Source of the DNA: an uncultured Gammaproteobacteria bacterium
GTDB taxonomy: Bacteria > Pseudomonadota > Gammaproteobacteria > HK1
Direction of reading: 5' to 3'
DNA: 33,819 nt
Assembly: GCA_947258715.1 (NCBI GenBank)
Contig: CAMYJH010000027.1
Span: 48,510-82,328, forward strand
Below, one piece after another: positions 15,780-23,345 of the stretch (its first letter is position 1; the number at the start of each line of letters is the position of its first letter). Both the position numbers and the translations under genes were made by a program. Under the pieces are notes generated by a model. That model was not told the DNA's origin, did no database searches, and saw only the letters and a program-made list of their open reading frames with translations.

Positions 15780-16076
15780 ATGGACAAGATCACTTGCGAT
15801 AAACACGGCTCGGCCGACGGGACCAAAGTCTGTCGACATATCACTCCGGAGGCGCTGTCATCGGGTGGTATCGCGACAAAGTATGTCGGACTGAGACACG
15901 AGTGGAGCGATCAAGTAACGATGCGCATTGTTGTATGTCTTGAATGTGTTAAGGCTACTTTCGCTGATATTGAGCCGCACAATCCCGAGAATATCGATGG
16001 CTCAGTGCTCCTTCGAAATGTTGCCACGGACACAACGTGCATGGACTGCATGGCAGAACATAGAATTGGCACCTAA
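15780..16076 (+). CDS. Small Cys/His-rich hypothetical protein
   Basis: I do not recognise this 98-residue protein. It has six cysteines and several histidines arranged as ITCDKHG, KVCRHI, VVCLECVK and TTCMDCMAEH, which includes two CxxC knuckles and would suit zinc binding. There is no signal peptide or membrane segment. ATG 15780 is chosen; the frame opens further upstream at a TTG (15741) in what looks like non-coding, repeat-like sequence (GGCTTGAAGCTTGAGGCTTG). The base composition is lower in GC than the adjacent genes. No operon partner is evident, and it ends just before an inverted pair of family A repeats. Confidence 0.5.
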   Translation: MDKITCDKHGSADGTKVCRHITPEALSSGGIATKYVGLRHEWSDQVTMRIVVCLECVKATFADIEPHNPENIDGSVLLRNVATDTTCMDCMAEHRIGT

Positions 16077-16142
16077 CGAATCTTTGCGGTTTTCTTTCAC
16101 ACGTCTTATCCACTTCTTTACCGCTTTTCCTACTTCTTCATC

Positions 16143-16170
16143 GTCATTCCCGCGGAAGCGGGGATCCAGT
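16143..16170 (+). repeat. Family A repeat, left copy of inverted pair
   Basis: GTCATTCCCGCGGAAGCGGG followed by GATCCAGT is nearly identical to 9547-9574. Its mirror copy is at 16268-16295. Confidence 0.6.
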
Positions 16171-16267
16171 CATTAAACATTAATTAGATCGGGCGATGAA
16201 AATTTCTCGTGAGAGCGTAAAGCAGGAAACACAAAGGGAAGGTGCAACTCTAAGGAAAAATTCATCT

Positions 16268-16295
16268 ACTGGATCCCCGCTGTCGCGGGGATGAC
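16268..16295 (-). repeat. Family A repeat, right (inverted) copy
   Basis: ACTGGATCCCCGCTGTCGCG followed by GGGATGAC is the reverse complement of the family A element. With 16143-16170 it bounds about 150 bp of AT-richer DNA, a layout that could be a MITE or the product of two independent insertions. Confidence 0.6.
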
Positions 16296-16388
16296 AACTC
16301 AGTGAATAGCCAACTGCGGAGAAATTAATAATCCGCGCTGCTTTACGGTTACCAAAGTGAGCCGGAAGGTGGACAAAAATGCCGCTGA

Positions 16389-17633
16389 TTAAAGGTCGGT
16401 GGATTCGCGGCGGGCGTAGGTCTTTTCCACGTAATCGTCGACGATTTGCTGGAACTCTTTGGCGATGTTCTCGCCGCGGAGCGTCACCGTCTTCTTGCCG
16501 TCGACGAATACCGGCGCCGCGGGGGCTTCGCCGGTTCCCGGCAGGCTGATGCCGATGTTGGCGTGCTTGCTCTCTCCCGGACCATTGACCACGCAGCCCA
16601 TCACCGCCACCGACATCTCTTCGACGCCCACGTAGCGCTCGCGCCACTTGGGCATGTTTTCCCGCAGGTGGCTTTGAATGGTGTTGGCGAGCTCCTGGAA
16701 GAAAGTGCTGGTGGTGCGCCCACAGCCAGGACAGGCGGTCACCAGCGGCGTGAACGATCTGAGACCCATGGTCTGCAACATCTCCTGGGCCACCACCACC
16801 TCGCGCGTGCGGTCGCCTCCGGGCGCAGGCGTGAGCGAAACGCGGATCGTGTCGCCTATGCCTTGCTGCAGAAGAATGGCCATGCCTGCCGTGGAGGCGA
16901 CGATACCCTTGGAGCCCATGCCGGCCTCCGTAAGACCGAGATGCAGTGCGTGGTCGGTGCGCTCGGCCAGCGCCGAATAGACGGCCACCAGGTCCTGAAC
17001 GCCGCTCACCTTGCACGAAAGCACGATGTGATCTCGGGCCAAGCCCAGCTCTTCGGCAACGGCGGCGCTCTCGAGCGCAGAGACCACCAGCGCCTCGCGG
17101 GTGACCTCCCGCGCATCCAGAGGATCGGCGCGCTTCGCGTTCTGGTCCATCATGCGCGTCAGCAGCGCCTGATCCAGGCTGCCCCAGTTGACCCCGATGC
17201 GCACCGGCTTGTCACGCTCCTTGGCCACCTCGATCATGGTGGCGAACTGGCTGTCGCGTTTTCTGCCGAAGCCGACGTTGCCGGGGTTGATGCGGTACTT
17301 GGCCAGTGCTTCGGCGCAGTCCGGATATTCGCTCAACAGACGGTGACCGTTATAGTGAAAGTCGCCGATAAGCGGCACGCGGCAGCCCAGATCGTCCAGC
17401 CGTTTCCGGATCTCCGCAACCGCGGCGGCGGCTTGCGGCGTATTTACGGTGATGCGCACCAGCTCCGAGCCGGCCCGCGCCAGTGCCTCCACCTGAGCCG
17501 CGGTGCCAACCGCGTCGGCGGTGTCGGTGTTGGTCATGGACTGAACCGCGATGGGTGCCTCGCCGCCAATGGTCACCGGGCCGACAGCCACGGCAACGCT
17601 TTTTCGCCGGGCGATGTGATTCAGATCCGTCAT
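16389..17633 (-). CDS. ispG: 4-hydroxy-3-methylbut-2-enyl diphosphate synthase (flavodoxin)
   Basis: The product (414 residues from ATG 17633) is IspG, which converts methylerythritol cyclodiphosphate into HMBPP in the MEP isoprenoid pathway. The start block [19 protein letters not shown], the barrel motif [10 protein letters not shown], the block RINPGNVG and the three cluster-binding cysteines in TACPGCGRT and [21 protein letters not shown] are all present, so the [4Fe-4S] site is complete. Reducing power normally comes from flavodoxin or ferredoxin. The frame extends upstream to a GTG at 17687, but the extra 18 residues are not part of the family. The glycosyltransferase gene lies upstream on the same strand, with its stop 62 bases from the ispG start, so co-transcription is possible. 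Confidence 0.95.
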   Translation of the reverse strand: MTDLNHIARRKSVAVAVGPVTIGGEAPIAVQSMTNTDTADAVGTAAQVEALARAGSELVRITVNTPQAAAAVAEIRKRLDDLGCRVPLIGDFHYNGHRLLSEYPDCAEALAKYRINPGNVGFGRKRDSQFATMIEVAKERDKPVRIGVNWGSLDQALLTRMMDQNAKRADPLDAREVTREALVVSALESAAVAEELGLARDHIVLSCKVSGVQDLVAVYSALAERTDHALHLGLTEAGMGSKGIVASTAGMAILLQQGIGDTIRVSLTPAPGGDRTREVVVAQEMLQTMGLRSFTPLVTACPGCGRTTSTFFQELANTIQSHLRENMPKWRERYVGVEEMSVAVMGCVVNGPGESKHANIGISLPGTGEAPAAPVFVDGKKTVTLRGENIAKEFQQIVDDYVEKTYARRESTDL

Positions 17634-17695
17634 TCCGCTGATTTTTGCATAAGTGATTGAGTTTAGTGCCCGTATACCTTGCCTCACAAGCGCGC

Positions 17696-19081
17696 CTAAG
17701 GGACTGACGGGTTAACCTCGGCCGGTTCAGGGTGCAAACGTATCCTTCGACCCCATCGATCCATCAAGCGGTAATGGGCCAGCAGCGCCGCGCTGTCCCC
17801 GTCCCCGAAGTGGCTGGACGGCGCCAGGTCCATCCGCTGGAGCAGCGCCCATGCCGCCTTCTGAACCTGCACCCGTGGGTAGCGATAGTCGGTGGCGAAA
17901 CGCACGAATTTGAGCACGCGAAAGCCGTCGAACCAGCGAAAGAATCGGGACTCGAAGGCTTTATGCGTAGCCGTGTGCTTGCGTATCTCTGCAAGCTTGT
18001 CACGGAAGTTTTGCCGTTTCAGGTAATCGCGCAGCGTACCCGGAAGCGTCGCCATCACCATCGCTTCGTCATCGCGAAGCGCCTGGACTTTGGACGTGAG
18101 CGCGGCGATCTCGTCGAACACCTCAGGTGCATAAACCGCGAGCGGCGCGGCGGCTTGCCCTATCGCCTCGGTCACCGCGCGTCCAGTGCCGAAGGGCACC
18201 CGCCACGATTCCCTCGGCGACGGCATCACCGTGGTTTCACCGAGTTCGGTGAAACCGCCGAGCAACATTAATTTGTTCAAGAAATAGAAATCCTCCGCGC
18301 CCTTGCGCCGGTTCATGCCGCCCTGGCGCACATAAGCGCTGGCACGCACCGCCATGCACGACCCCACGGTGTGATGCGCGCACAGGTGAGCGCAGAACTT
18401 CAGTCCCCAGCGATAATAGCGAAGGTAAAGCTCGTAATCCGTCACCGCGCGGTAGTGCCACCCGGTCAAAGGGCCGCTCAGGGGATGCTCGAAGTGGATG
18501 CTGCACGCCGGCGTTTGCGGATGGCGGTCGAAGTGCGCGACGATGCTGGTCAGGTAATTGCGCTCCACCCGGCAGTCGGCGTCTAAGCAAACGATAATGC
18601 CGTCACGCGTATCGGCAGCGAGCAGTCGATTCACCGCCTCGTCCATGCCGAGCTTTCTTGCAAGCCCGACGCCCGCGTGTTTTGCAGGCAAATGATCGAA
18701 GCTAAGCGCGTGAAAGCGAATGCGCCCGTGCGAATCCGAAACCGGCTTCATGGACTCGATGGCGGCCAGCGATTCGCGATTCTGCGCCCGCACCCGTTCC
18801 GGATCCTTCTCCGAGGCGTTGAGAACGACGAGTACCTCCACTGCGCAGCCGGGGTCATCGCAGCGGCGGAGATCTTCCAGCGTTACCATGAGATCGCGTT
18901 CATCCCGGCAGGGAACGACCACCACCAGGCGAAGATCAGATTCCGGCGCGGCCGCGATCTGCGCCGGCGCCAGTTGATGTTTGCTCAAGTATTCTTTAGC
19001 GTGTCGACGGTTTGCGGCGGCGAGCTCCGCCGCCGGGCCAGCGAAACCCGTTTCAATTTTTACACGCACATCAAGGGTCAT
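17696..19081 (-). CDS. Family 2 (GT-A fold) glycosyltransferase
   Basis: The 461-residue product has a GT2 core: [12 protein letters not shown] near residue 52 begins the nucleotide-binding fold, [12 protein letters not shown] near residue 165 holds the DxD metal motif, and [11 protein letters not shown] near residue 270 supplies the acidic pair after the acceptor loop. It lacks transmembrane helices, so the enzyme is cytoplasmic or peripheral. The C-terminal third (about residues 330-461) is rich in basic and aromatic residues and has no family I recognise. Donor and acceptor sugars are unknown. The annotated ATG lies only five bases from the divergent miaE start and has a pyrimidine-rich leader with no ribosome site, so the true start may be a few codons later (for example GTG 19069). 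Confidence 0.85.
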   Translation of the reverse strand: MTLDVRVKIETGFAGPAAELAAANRRHAKEYLSKHQLAPAQIAAAPESDLRLVVVVPCRDERDLMVTLEDLRRCDDPGCAVEVLVVLNASEKDPERVRAQNRESLAAIESMKPVSDSHGRIRFHALSFDHLPAKHAGVGLARKLGMDEAVNRLLAADTRDGIIVCLDADCRVERNYLTSIVAHFDRHPQTPACSIHFEHPLSGPLTGWHYRAVTDYELYLRYYRWGLKFCAHLCAHHTVGSCMAVRASAYVRQGGMNRRKGAEDFYFLNKLMLLGGFTELGETTVMPSPRESWRVPFGTGRAVTEAIGQAAAPLAVYAPEVFDEIAALTSKVQALRDDEAMVMATLPGTLRDYLKRQNFRDKLAEIRKHTATHKAFESRFFRWFDGFRVLKFVRFATDYRYPRVQVQKAAWALLQRMDLAPSSHFGDGDSAALLAHYRLMDRWGRRIRLHPEPAEVNPSVP

Positions 19082-19086
19082 AGGGA

Positions 19087-19671
19087 ATGGGCCGTAAGTC
19101 CGTCGATCTGCTGACTGCCACGCACCCCGACTGGGTCGAGGTGATCCTGGAGAACTTTGACGAATTTCTGCAGGACCACGCCAACTGCGAGCGCAAGGCG
19201 TCCGCGCTGGCCATGAGCCTGGTGGTCAAGCACCCGGACCGCAAGCTTATCATCCCCCAGCTCATCGACCTGGCGGTGGAGGAGCTGGAGCACTTCGGAC
19301 AGGTCTACGCGGTGATGCAAAAGCGCGGCGTGCCGCTGGCGAAGGATATCCAGGATCCGTACGTCAACGCGCTGATGGCGCTGATGCGCCACGGGCGCGA
19401 GGACCGTTTCCTGGATCGCATGCTGGTGTCTTCCATCGTCGAGTGCCGAGGGGCGGAACGCTTCGGAATCATTGCCGAGGCGCTCGAAGATCCCGATCTC
19501 AAGAGCTTCTACACCACGCTCTACAAGGCCGAGCGCAAACACGGCCATCAGTTCGTGGACATGGTGCTAAAGTATTTCGATTCAGACGCGGTATACCCGC
19601 GCCTCGACACGCTGATGGCGCAGGAAGCGGAAATCATAGAGAAGCTCGAGTGGCGACCGTCGCTGCATTGA
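19087..19671 (+). CDS. miaE: tRNA-(ms2io6A)-hydroxylase
   Basis: The 194-residue protein matches MiaE, a non-haem di-iron monooxygenase that hydroxylates the isopentenyl group of ms2i6A at position 37 of tRNAs reading UNN codons. The ferritin-like iron ligands are visible in NCERKASALAMS, AVEELEHFGQV (Glu and ExxH), VECRGAERFGII and ERKHGHQF (second ExxH). The length is normal for the bacterial family. ATG 19087 has AGGG just upstream. It is head to head with the glycosyltransferase gene. Its substrate precursor uses DMAPP, which depends on ispG two genes away; this proximity may be chance. Confidence 0.93.
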   Translation: MGRKSVDLLTATHPDWVEVILENFDEFLQDHANCERKASALAMSLVVKHPDRKLIIPQLIDLAVEELEHFGQVYAVMQKRGVPLAKDIQDPYVNALMALMRHGREDRFLDRMLVSSIVECRGAERFGIIAEALEDPDLKSFYTTLYKAERKHGHQFVDMVLKYFDSDAVYPRLDTLMAQEAEIIEKLEWRPSLH

Positions 19672-19679
19672 GAAATACT

Positions 19680-19709
19680 GGCGCAATACGCTTCGCTATT
19701 GCGCCCTAC
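19680..19709 (+). repeat. Palindromic repeat, family C
   Basis: GGCGCAATA (19680-19688) and TATTGCGCC (19697-19705) form a perfect 9-bp stem around CGCTTCGC, followed by CTAC. It starts nine bases after the miaE stop and could also serve as a transcript-end structure. Confidence 0.65.
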
Positions 19710-19732
19710 AACTCCAATATGTCCATCGTTCA

Positions 19733-19757
19733 AGTAGGGTGCGCCGTGCGCACCGAT
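19733..19757 (+). repeat. Palindromic repeat, family D
   Basis: GTAGGGTGCGCCGTGCGCAC followed by CGATT has arms GGTGCGC and GCGCACC. A related copy is at 13694-13716, and a similar palindrome is at about 9497-9519. Confidence 0.55.
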
Positions 19758-20000
19758 TCGCGATTCGATACGCAGCCATCTGTTCAAAATGCGCACGTAG
19801 CCCCAGTCAAAAGATCTTGCTCCCTGGCCTCTTGCGCTCCGATTGCCTGCCTCCGCAAGCGAATCCGAACTCAATTTTAAAGTGGTTTCGGGGAAGGGCC
19901 AATTCAAGGAAATCCCACATCGCGCATGGCTCGAACTACGGGGGTACGGTCACACCGCTCGACAAAGCGATACGACTGCCAGCACTAGGTACTGGGTGGG

Positions 20001-20306
20001 TTACCGCTGAAAATGCTCTACCGATTCAAGCAAACGCTTGCCGTGAATCACACCGAGGAGATGTATGTCGTCGTCTTTGAGCTCGTAGATGAGGCGATAG
20101 CTATAGATGAAGCATTCTCGCACCTCTGGGTCGCTGAGCTCAGGTACGATTCGCCCGAGCTTGGGATAGGCGAGTAGCTCGTCGGCCAGTGTGAATAGAG
20201 CCTCTACGACTTGATTAGCGTGGTATATTGAGTCGCGGCTGATGTATTCGGCGATCGAATCGATATCATCGAGCGCCTCGCCCGACCAAATCAGGGCTCG
20301 AGCCAT
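20001..20306 (-). CDS. RelE/ParE-type toxin
   Basis: This 101-residue protein has the ParE fold pattern: an N-terminal strand (ALIWSGEALDDIDSIAEYI), a helix pair (NQVVEALFTLADELLAYPKLGRIVPEL) and C-terminal strands (VRECFIYSYRLIYELKDDDIHLLGVIHGKRLL). ParE toxins poison DNA gyrase, while RelE members cut mRNA on the ribosome. The YRLIYE and VIHGKR blocks fit ParE better, but the target cannot be read from sequence. It overlaps the upstream small gene by 16 bases, as usual for toxin-antitoxin pairs in which the antitoxin is translated first. Confidence 0.82.
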   Translation of the reverse strand: MARALIWSGEALDDIDSIAEYISRDSIYHANQVVEALFTLADELLAYPKLGRIVPELSDPEVRECFIYSYRLIYELKDDDIHLLGVIHGKRLLESVEHFQR

Positions 20307-20479
20307 TTGCTCAAGCGTTCTTTTGCCTGTTCGTGCGTGAAGCTTCGCCCATCGCGAATATCATTTCGGCCTCGCCGAATCTTCTCCAGGACGTAAAGGT
20401 GATATTGAATGTCCTCGATCGTGCTATCGTCGGGTAGATTTTTCAGCAGCTCTTCGACGTCTCGCTTGGCAGTTTGCAT
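20291..20479 (-). CDS. Antitoxin partner of the ParE-like toxin
   Basis: The 62-residue product is highly charged and helical. The block LPDDSTIEDIQYHLYVLEKI followed by RRGRNDIRDGRSFTHEQAKERLSKWL matches a family of small antitoxins found directly upstream of ParE-like toxins. The C-terminal half likely wraps the toxin. No clear DNA-binding ribbon-helix-helix sequence is seen at the N-terminus, so autoregulation is uncertain. The 16-base overlap with the toxin gene supports coupling. Confidence 0.78.
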   Translation of the reverse strand: MQTAKRDVEELLKNLPDDSTIEDIQYHLYVLEKIRRGRNDIRDGRSFTHEQAKERLSKWLEP

Positions 20480-20518
20480 AGCAAATATCCTAAATTTCTA
20501 TGATCCCAAAGGATACCA

Positions 20519-20563
20519 CTCGGTTTGTCCCAGGACATCCGGGTCCCCGGTTGATAAACCGAG
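20519..20563 (+). repeat. Inverted repeat at the 3' flank of the transposase
   Basis: CTCGGTTT (20519-20526) pairs with AAACCGAG (20556-20563). Inside it GGAC (20533-20536) can pair with GTCC (20543-20546). It lies just past the transposase stop, so it may be the subterminal hairpin that such HUH enzymes recognise. That role is inference. Confidence 0.5.
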
Positions 20564-20582
20564 GTCTCAGTGACGGCACACT

Positions 20583-21485
20583 CTACTCATTTCTATCGCC
20601 TGAGCCAAAGTACCGTTTCACGCTCCGGCAAATCACCGCATCAGAACGCCCGAATCGCCTCGCCACCTGCGACAACGTCGCAACACCCATCTCGATGGCT
20701 TTCTTAGCAATCTCCGCCCGGATCTTGGCGTATCGCCGGGTCCGGGTCCTGTCTATAAGCTCAACCTCACGAATTCCATGAGCCTCGCAAACACTGGCCA
20801 CGACATCATCCAACGACCTCAAGCTCAAAGGTGCCGGCTGGACCGCCCGCTCCATCACCTGCTCAAGAAACCGGTCATCTCCAACGACACGGTCATCCAC
20901 ATTCCCGCCCCGGTCAAAGCCATTGCACGACCGTGCCTCGGCGTCGTCATCGTGTACGAACTCGTCGAACAAGCGACGCGCCTCGCTCAGACGGGACGCA
21001 AAGAGTGACAGCACCCAATGCGTGGTCAGCCAGTCCCGGGTGTCCCCACCGACGTACCCAGCATGGCTCGACCAGCGATAGGCGCCGGCTTTTTCCACCA
21101 TCCGCGCCTCCACCGGGTTCCTGTGAATATAGCGGATGAGTTCCAGCAAATAAGACTCCCCGCCCACCAGCAGCGCCCGGTGACGCTTCTCGAACACGTG
21201 ACCGCAGCGCGACTTTCGCCGGTTCAAACGCCGGGCATACTGCCCCGCCACCCACTGAACGAAGCCTCCCACAGGCTGGCGCCCCGCCTGGACCGCCAGA
21301 TGCACGTGGTTGGTCATCCAGCAATACGCATGGACCCGGCAGGCATAACGCGCAACGCCGCCCTCGACTAAAGATTCAAAGTCGAGCCGGTCTGAAGCAC
21401 TGAAGAAAAGCGGTTGGCGATTGTTGCCCCGCAATATCACGTGATAGATACCGCCGGGCACATGCAGGCGTGGCTTCCTGGGCAT
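20583..21485 (-). CDS. REP-associated tyrosine transposase (RAYT) with DnaA-like C-terminal domain
   Basis: The 300-residue protein opens with the IS200-like Y1 transposase domain: PRLHVPGGIYHVILRGNNRQ, the HUH metal pair in MTNHVHLAVQ near residue 60, and a helix with the candidate nucleophile Tyr in GQYARRLNRR near residue 86. RAYT proteins cut and join single-stranded REP hairpins. The last 90 residues (from about VVASVCEAHGIREVEL to VARRFGRSDAVICRSVKRYF) form a second domain resembling the DnaA C-terminal helix-turn-helix, as in a subgroup of these enzymes. Typical single-domain RAYTs are about half this length. ATG 21485 has a strong AAGGAGG ribosome site. The gene is intact. Family B REP-like palindromes elsewhere in the window are candidate substrates. 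Confidence 0.9.
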   Translation of the reverse strand: MPRKPRLHVPGGIYHVILRGNNRQPLFFSASDRLDFESLVEGGVARYACRVHAYCWMTNHVHLAVQAGRQPVGGFVQWVAGQYARRLNRRKSRCGHVFEKRHRALLVGGESYLLELIRYIHRNPVEARMVEKAGAYRWSSHAGYVGGDTRDWLTTHWVLSLFASRLSEARRLFDEFVHDDDAEARSCNGFDRGGNVDDRVVGDDRFLEQVMERAVQPAPLSLRSLDDVVASVCEAHGIREVELIDRTRTRRYAKIRAEIAKKAIEMGVATLSQVARRFGRSDAVICRSVKRYFGSGDRNE

Positions 21486-21511
21486 CCCTGCCCTCCTTGA
21501 GGATTCTCAAC

Positions 21512-21532
21512 GTCTGACATCCTCTGTCAGAC
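21512..21532 (+). repeat. Perfect hairpin upstream of the transposase gene
   Basis: GTCTGACA (21512-21519) and TGTCAGAC (21525-21532) form a perfect 8-bp stem with a five-base loop, 26 bases before the transposase start codon. It could be an operator or an element end. Confidence 0.6.
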
Positions 21533-21568
21533 CGTGAAACTTAAACTACCCCCTCATAAGTCAAATAG

Positions 21569-21899
21569 TCAACTCCGGGACCGTTGCCGTCGCGCTCCAC
21601 CGGCGATGCCGAAGGTGGCGTCATTCGCGAAGGTGCGGGCAGTGACCTGGTTGTCCGCCTGGTACTGAATGTTGGACACTAAGGTGGACGACGACGCGTT
21701 TATGTCGGCATCGATGCCTTCGATTCGCCGCACCCCGTCCCGGTTGAAGGTGACCTGTCTCCCCGAGGGATAGGTCATGGCGATGATGTTGTCGCCAGCG
21801 TCGTAACTGTAGGTAGTGGTGAAGGTCGGCCCGCCGGGCGGCGTGAACGCGACCTCGGTCACGTTGCCGAATCCGTCGTAGGAGAAGGCGCTGTTCCTG
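21569..21899 (-). pseudogene. RHS/YD-repeat protein fragment
   Basis: On the minus strand the frame reads SAFSYDGFGNVTEVAF, then TTTYSYDAGDNIIAMTYPSG, then VTFNRDGVRRIEGI and NIQYQADNQVTA. The YD motifs every 20 or so residues are typical of RHS repeats in large secreted polymorphic toxin or wall proteins. Only about 110 codons remain; there is no start and no C-terminal toxin domain. The fragment ends in a degraded tail (RRQRSRS). It abuts a PEP-CTERM tail on the other strand, so both are debris joined by rearrangement. Confidence 0.7.
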
Positions 21900-22013
21900 A
21901 ATGTGCTGGACCTGCGTGGCGGCGCGCCGGTGCCGGCGACGCTGGCGCTGCTCGGGATCGGCGTGCTGGCGATTGCTCGGCGTGTCGCTAAAAAAATACA
22001 GGGGAACGGTTGA
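21899..22013 (+). pseudogene. PEP-CTERM-like sorting tail fragment
   Basis: The plus-strand frame reads LDLRGGAPVPATLALLGIGVLAIARRVAKK and stops at TGA 22011-22013. The pattern Pro-rich motif, hydrophobic helix, Arg cluster is that of a PEP-CTERM protein sorting signal, which exosortase (EpsH/XrtA) systems recognise in exopolysaccharide-producing Gram-negative bacteria. The usual VPEP is shortened to VPAT. No upstream coding sequence is present, so this is only the tail of a lost gene. It suggests that the genome has, or once had, an exosortase system. Confidence 0.6.
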
Positions 22014-22343
22014 TGATCACCCGCATTTCGCGGAAGATAACGGTGGTTGCCTCACCACGCCCTGCTTTTCGTATATCGCCTGAGTAGCTCCCGGGGAGGG
22101 CTGACTATGGGTCGAATACAGATTTGGTTGGCGCTCAGTTCGATACCGCAACTCGTTTGCGTAAGTGACACGTCGTGCCCGGCGTGGCTCTCGCGCGATG
22201 CTCACTCAACCACCAGATTCAAACGCACCAGCCTCACGGCCGGCGTTTTGGCACGTCGTACATCCTTTGCCGAGCTCAAGTCCGGTCAATCAGTCCGTCC
22301 GTAAGAACGGCCCAGACACTGAAGCAAGAGGGAGGACAAAACA
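22014..22343. other. Gene-free gap before the lipoprotein gene
   Basis: No gene or repeat was recognised. The end of the gap holds the strong AGGGAGGA ribosome site of the following gene and probably its promoter. Confidence 0.5.
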
Positions 22344-23324
22344 ATGAAACGATATCTAATTACAGGCTTCATCGCTGTTATCTCCATAAGCGGCTGTGAC
22401 ACGATCTCGAAGCAGCGCGTTGACGATGTTTCTTATAGAGATTTCGGAGTATTCATCGGGGGTAAAAGATTAGCGGACCTGGAATTTGGAAAGGATGAAA
22501 ATGAGCAAAAAATACTCCAGGATCCAACCATCAAAAACGCGCTATCGGTCTCCGAATTAGTTCTGAAAGATACTCCTTTTGCAGGCCTCGATCTTCGGAA
22601 TAAGACGAATCGCGCCGGGCTGCGAGAATTTCTCTCGGATATTTATGAGGGCAATACACCGAAAGGCGAAACGCCACCCACTTTCGGCGGGATGTGTGGT
22701 TTTTCCACTATCGTGGCGATACGCGATCTTATGGATGTATTGGACCGCACAGACCGACCGTTCAGGAGAGTGGAGGGGAAAATTCGCGACTATGTTTTTC
22801 ACGTCGATAAGCGCGAAGAAAGACCCAACAATCGAGTTGCAACCGGGCACGGTCACCTCGCGGTAGAAATGAGAAGGGTCAGATTACAGCGCAGTTACGG
22901 TGGAAACATAACGACCGTTCTGGAGACCCTTCACTGGGACATCGAGATAATAAGGAATGGATTCGAGGTCGTTACAAGGAACGGTTCATCCAACGACGTT
23001 CCCGACAAGGGGAAGATATTCCCGGCTACGATTACACTGCCAGACTTTGCGCGCGATCCTGACGACCCTGACAGCGTCTGGAAGCGAAAGCTGGATCACA
23101 AGCTGTTCGCAAAAGGCAAGTCGATCAAAGTGCGACATGTTTACCGGCAAATTGACAACGGACCGCTCGAGCTACTACCGGATAGACATGCGTTTTACAA
23201 AGTAACCGCCTGCAGCTGCGTCGACATCATGTTCAAGGGATTTCCACCGGAGTTGAAACTGCCCTCGCAGGACGGCTACTGTCTGGGACGATGTGACCAT
23301 CCGCTGATTGTAAATAGCCGATAG
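22344..23324 (+). CDS. Predicted outer-membrane or periplasmic lipoprotein, unknown function
   Basis: The 326-residue product starts with a lipoprotein signal: basic MKRY, hydrophobic LITGFIAVISI, then lipobox ISGC, giving Cys18 as the lipidated residue. Asp follows at the next position, which in E. coli would favour inner-membrane retention. I do not recognise the rest. It is charged, with no further membrane segments; cysteines near the C-terminus (TACSCVD and YCLGRCDH) could form disulfides. Base composition is AT-richer than the housekeeping part. ATG 22344 has a clear AGGGAGGA ribosome site. It is convergent with the large cyclase/ATPase gene, with only about 20 bases between stops, so the two may share an end. 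Confidence 0.75.
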   Translation: MKRYLITGFIAVISISGCDTISKQRVDDVSYRDFGVFIGGKRLADLEFGKDENEQKILQDPTIKNALSVSELVLKDTPFAGLDLRNKTNRAGLREFLSDIYEGNTPKGETPPTFGGMCGFSTIVAIRDLMDVLDRTDRPFRRVEGKIRDYVFHVDKREERPNNRVATGHGHLAVEMRRVRLQRSYGGNITTVLETLHWDIEIIRNGFEVVTRNGSSNDVPDKGKIFPATITLPDFARDPDDPDSVWKRKLDHKLFAKGKSIKVRHVYRQIDNGPLELLPDRHAFYKVTACSCVDIMFKGFPPELKLPSQDGYCLGRCDHPLIVNSR

Positions 23325-23345
23325 CACACTGCTTTAGAATATCGA

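Larger units (their letters stand above)
19672..20000. other. Repeat-bearing spacer, no gene seen
   Basis: The spacer between miaE and the toxin gene contains a family C palindrome (19680-19709) and a family D palindrome (19733-19757). Beyond these I see no gene; open frames are short and without features. Confidence 0.55.

Noticed and set aside
16446..17660. Open frame of 404 codons on the plus strand across ispG
   Set aside because: IspG on the minus strand has all cluster cysteines; the plus frame is His/Arg/Ala-rich with no recognisable domain.
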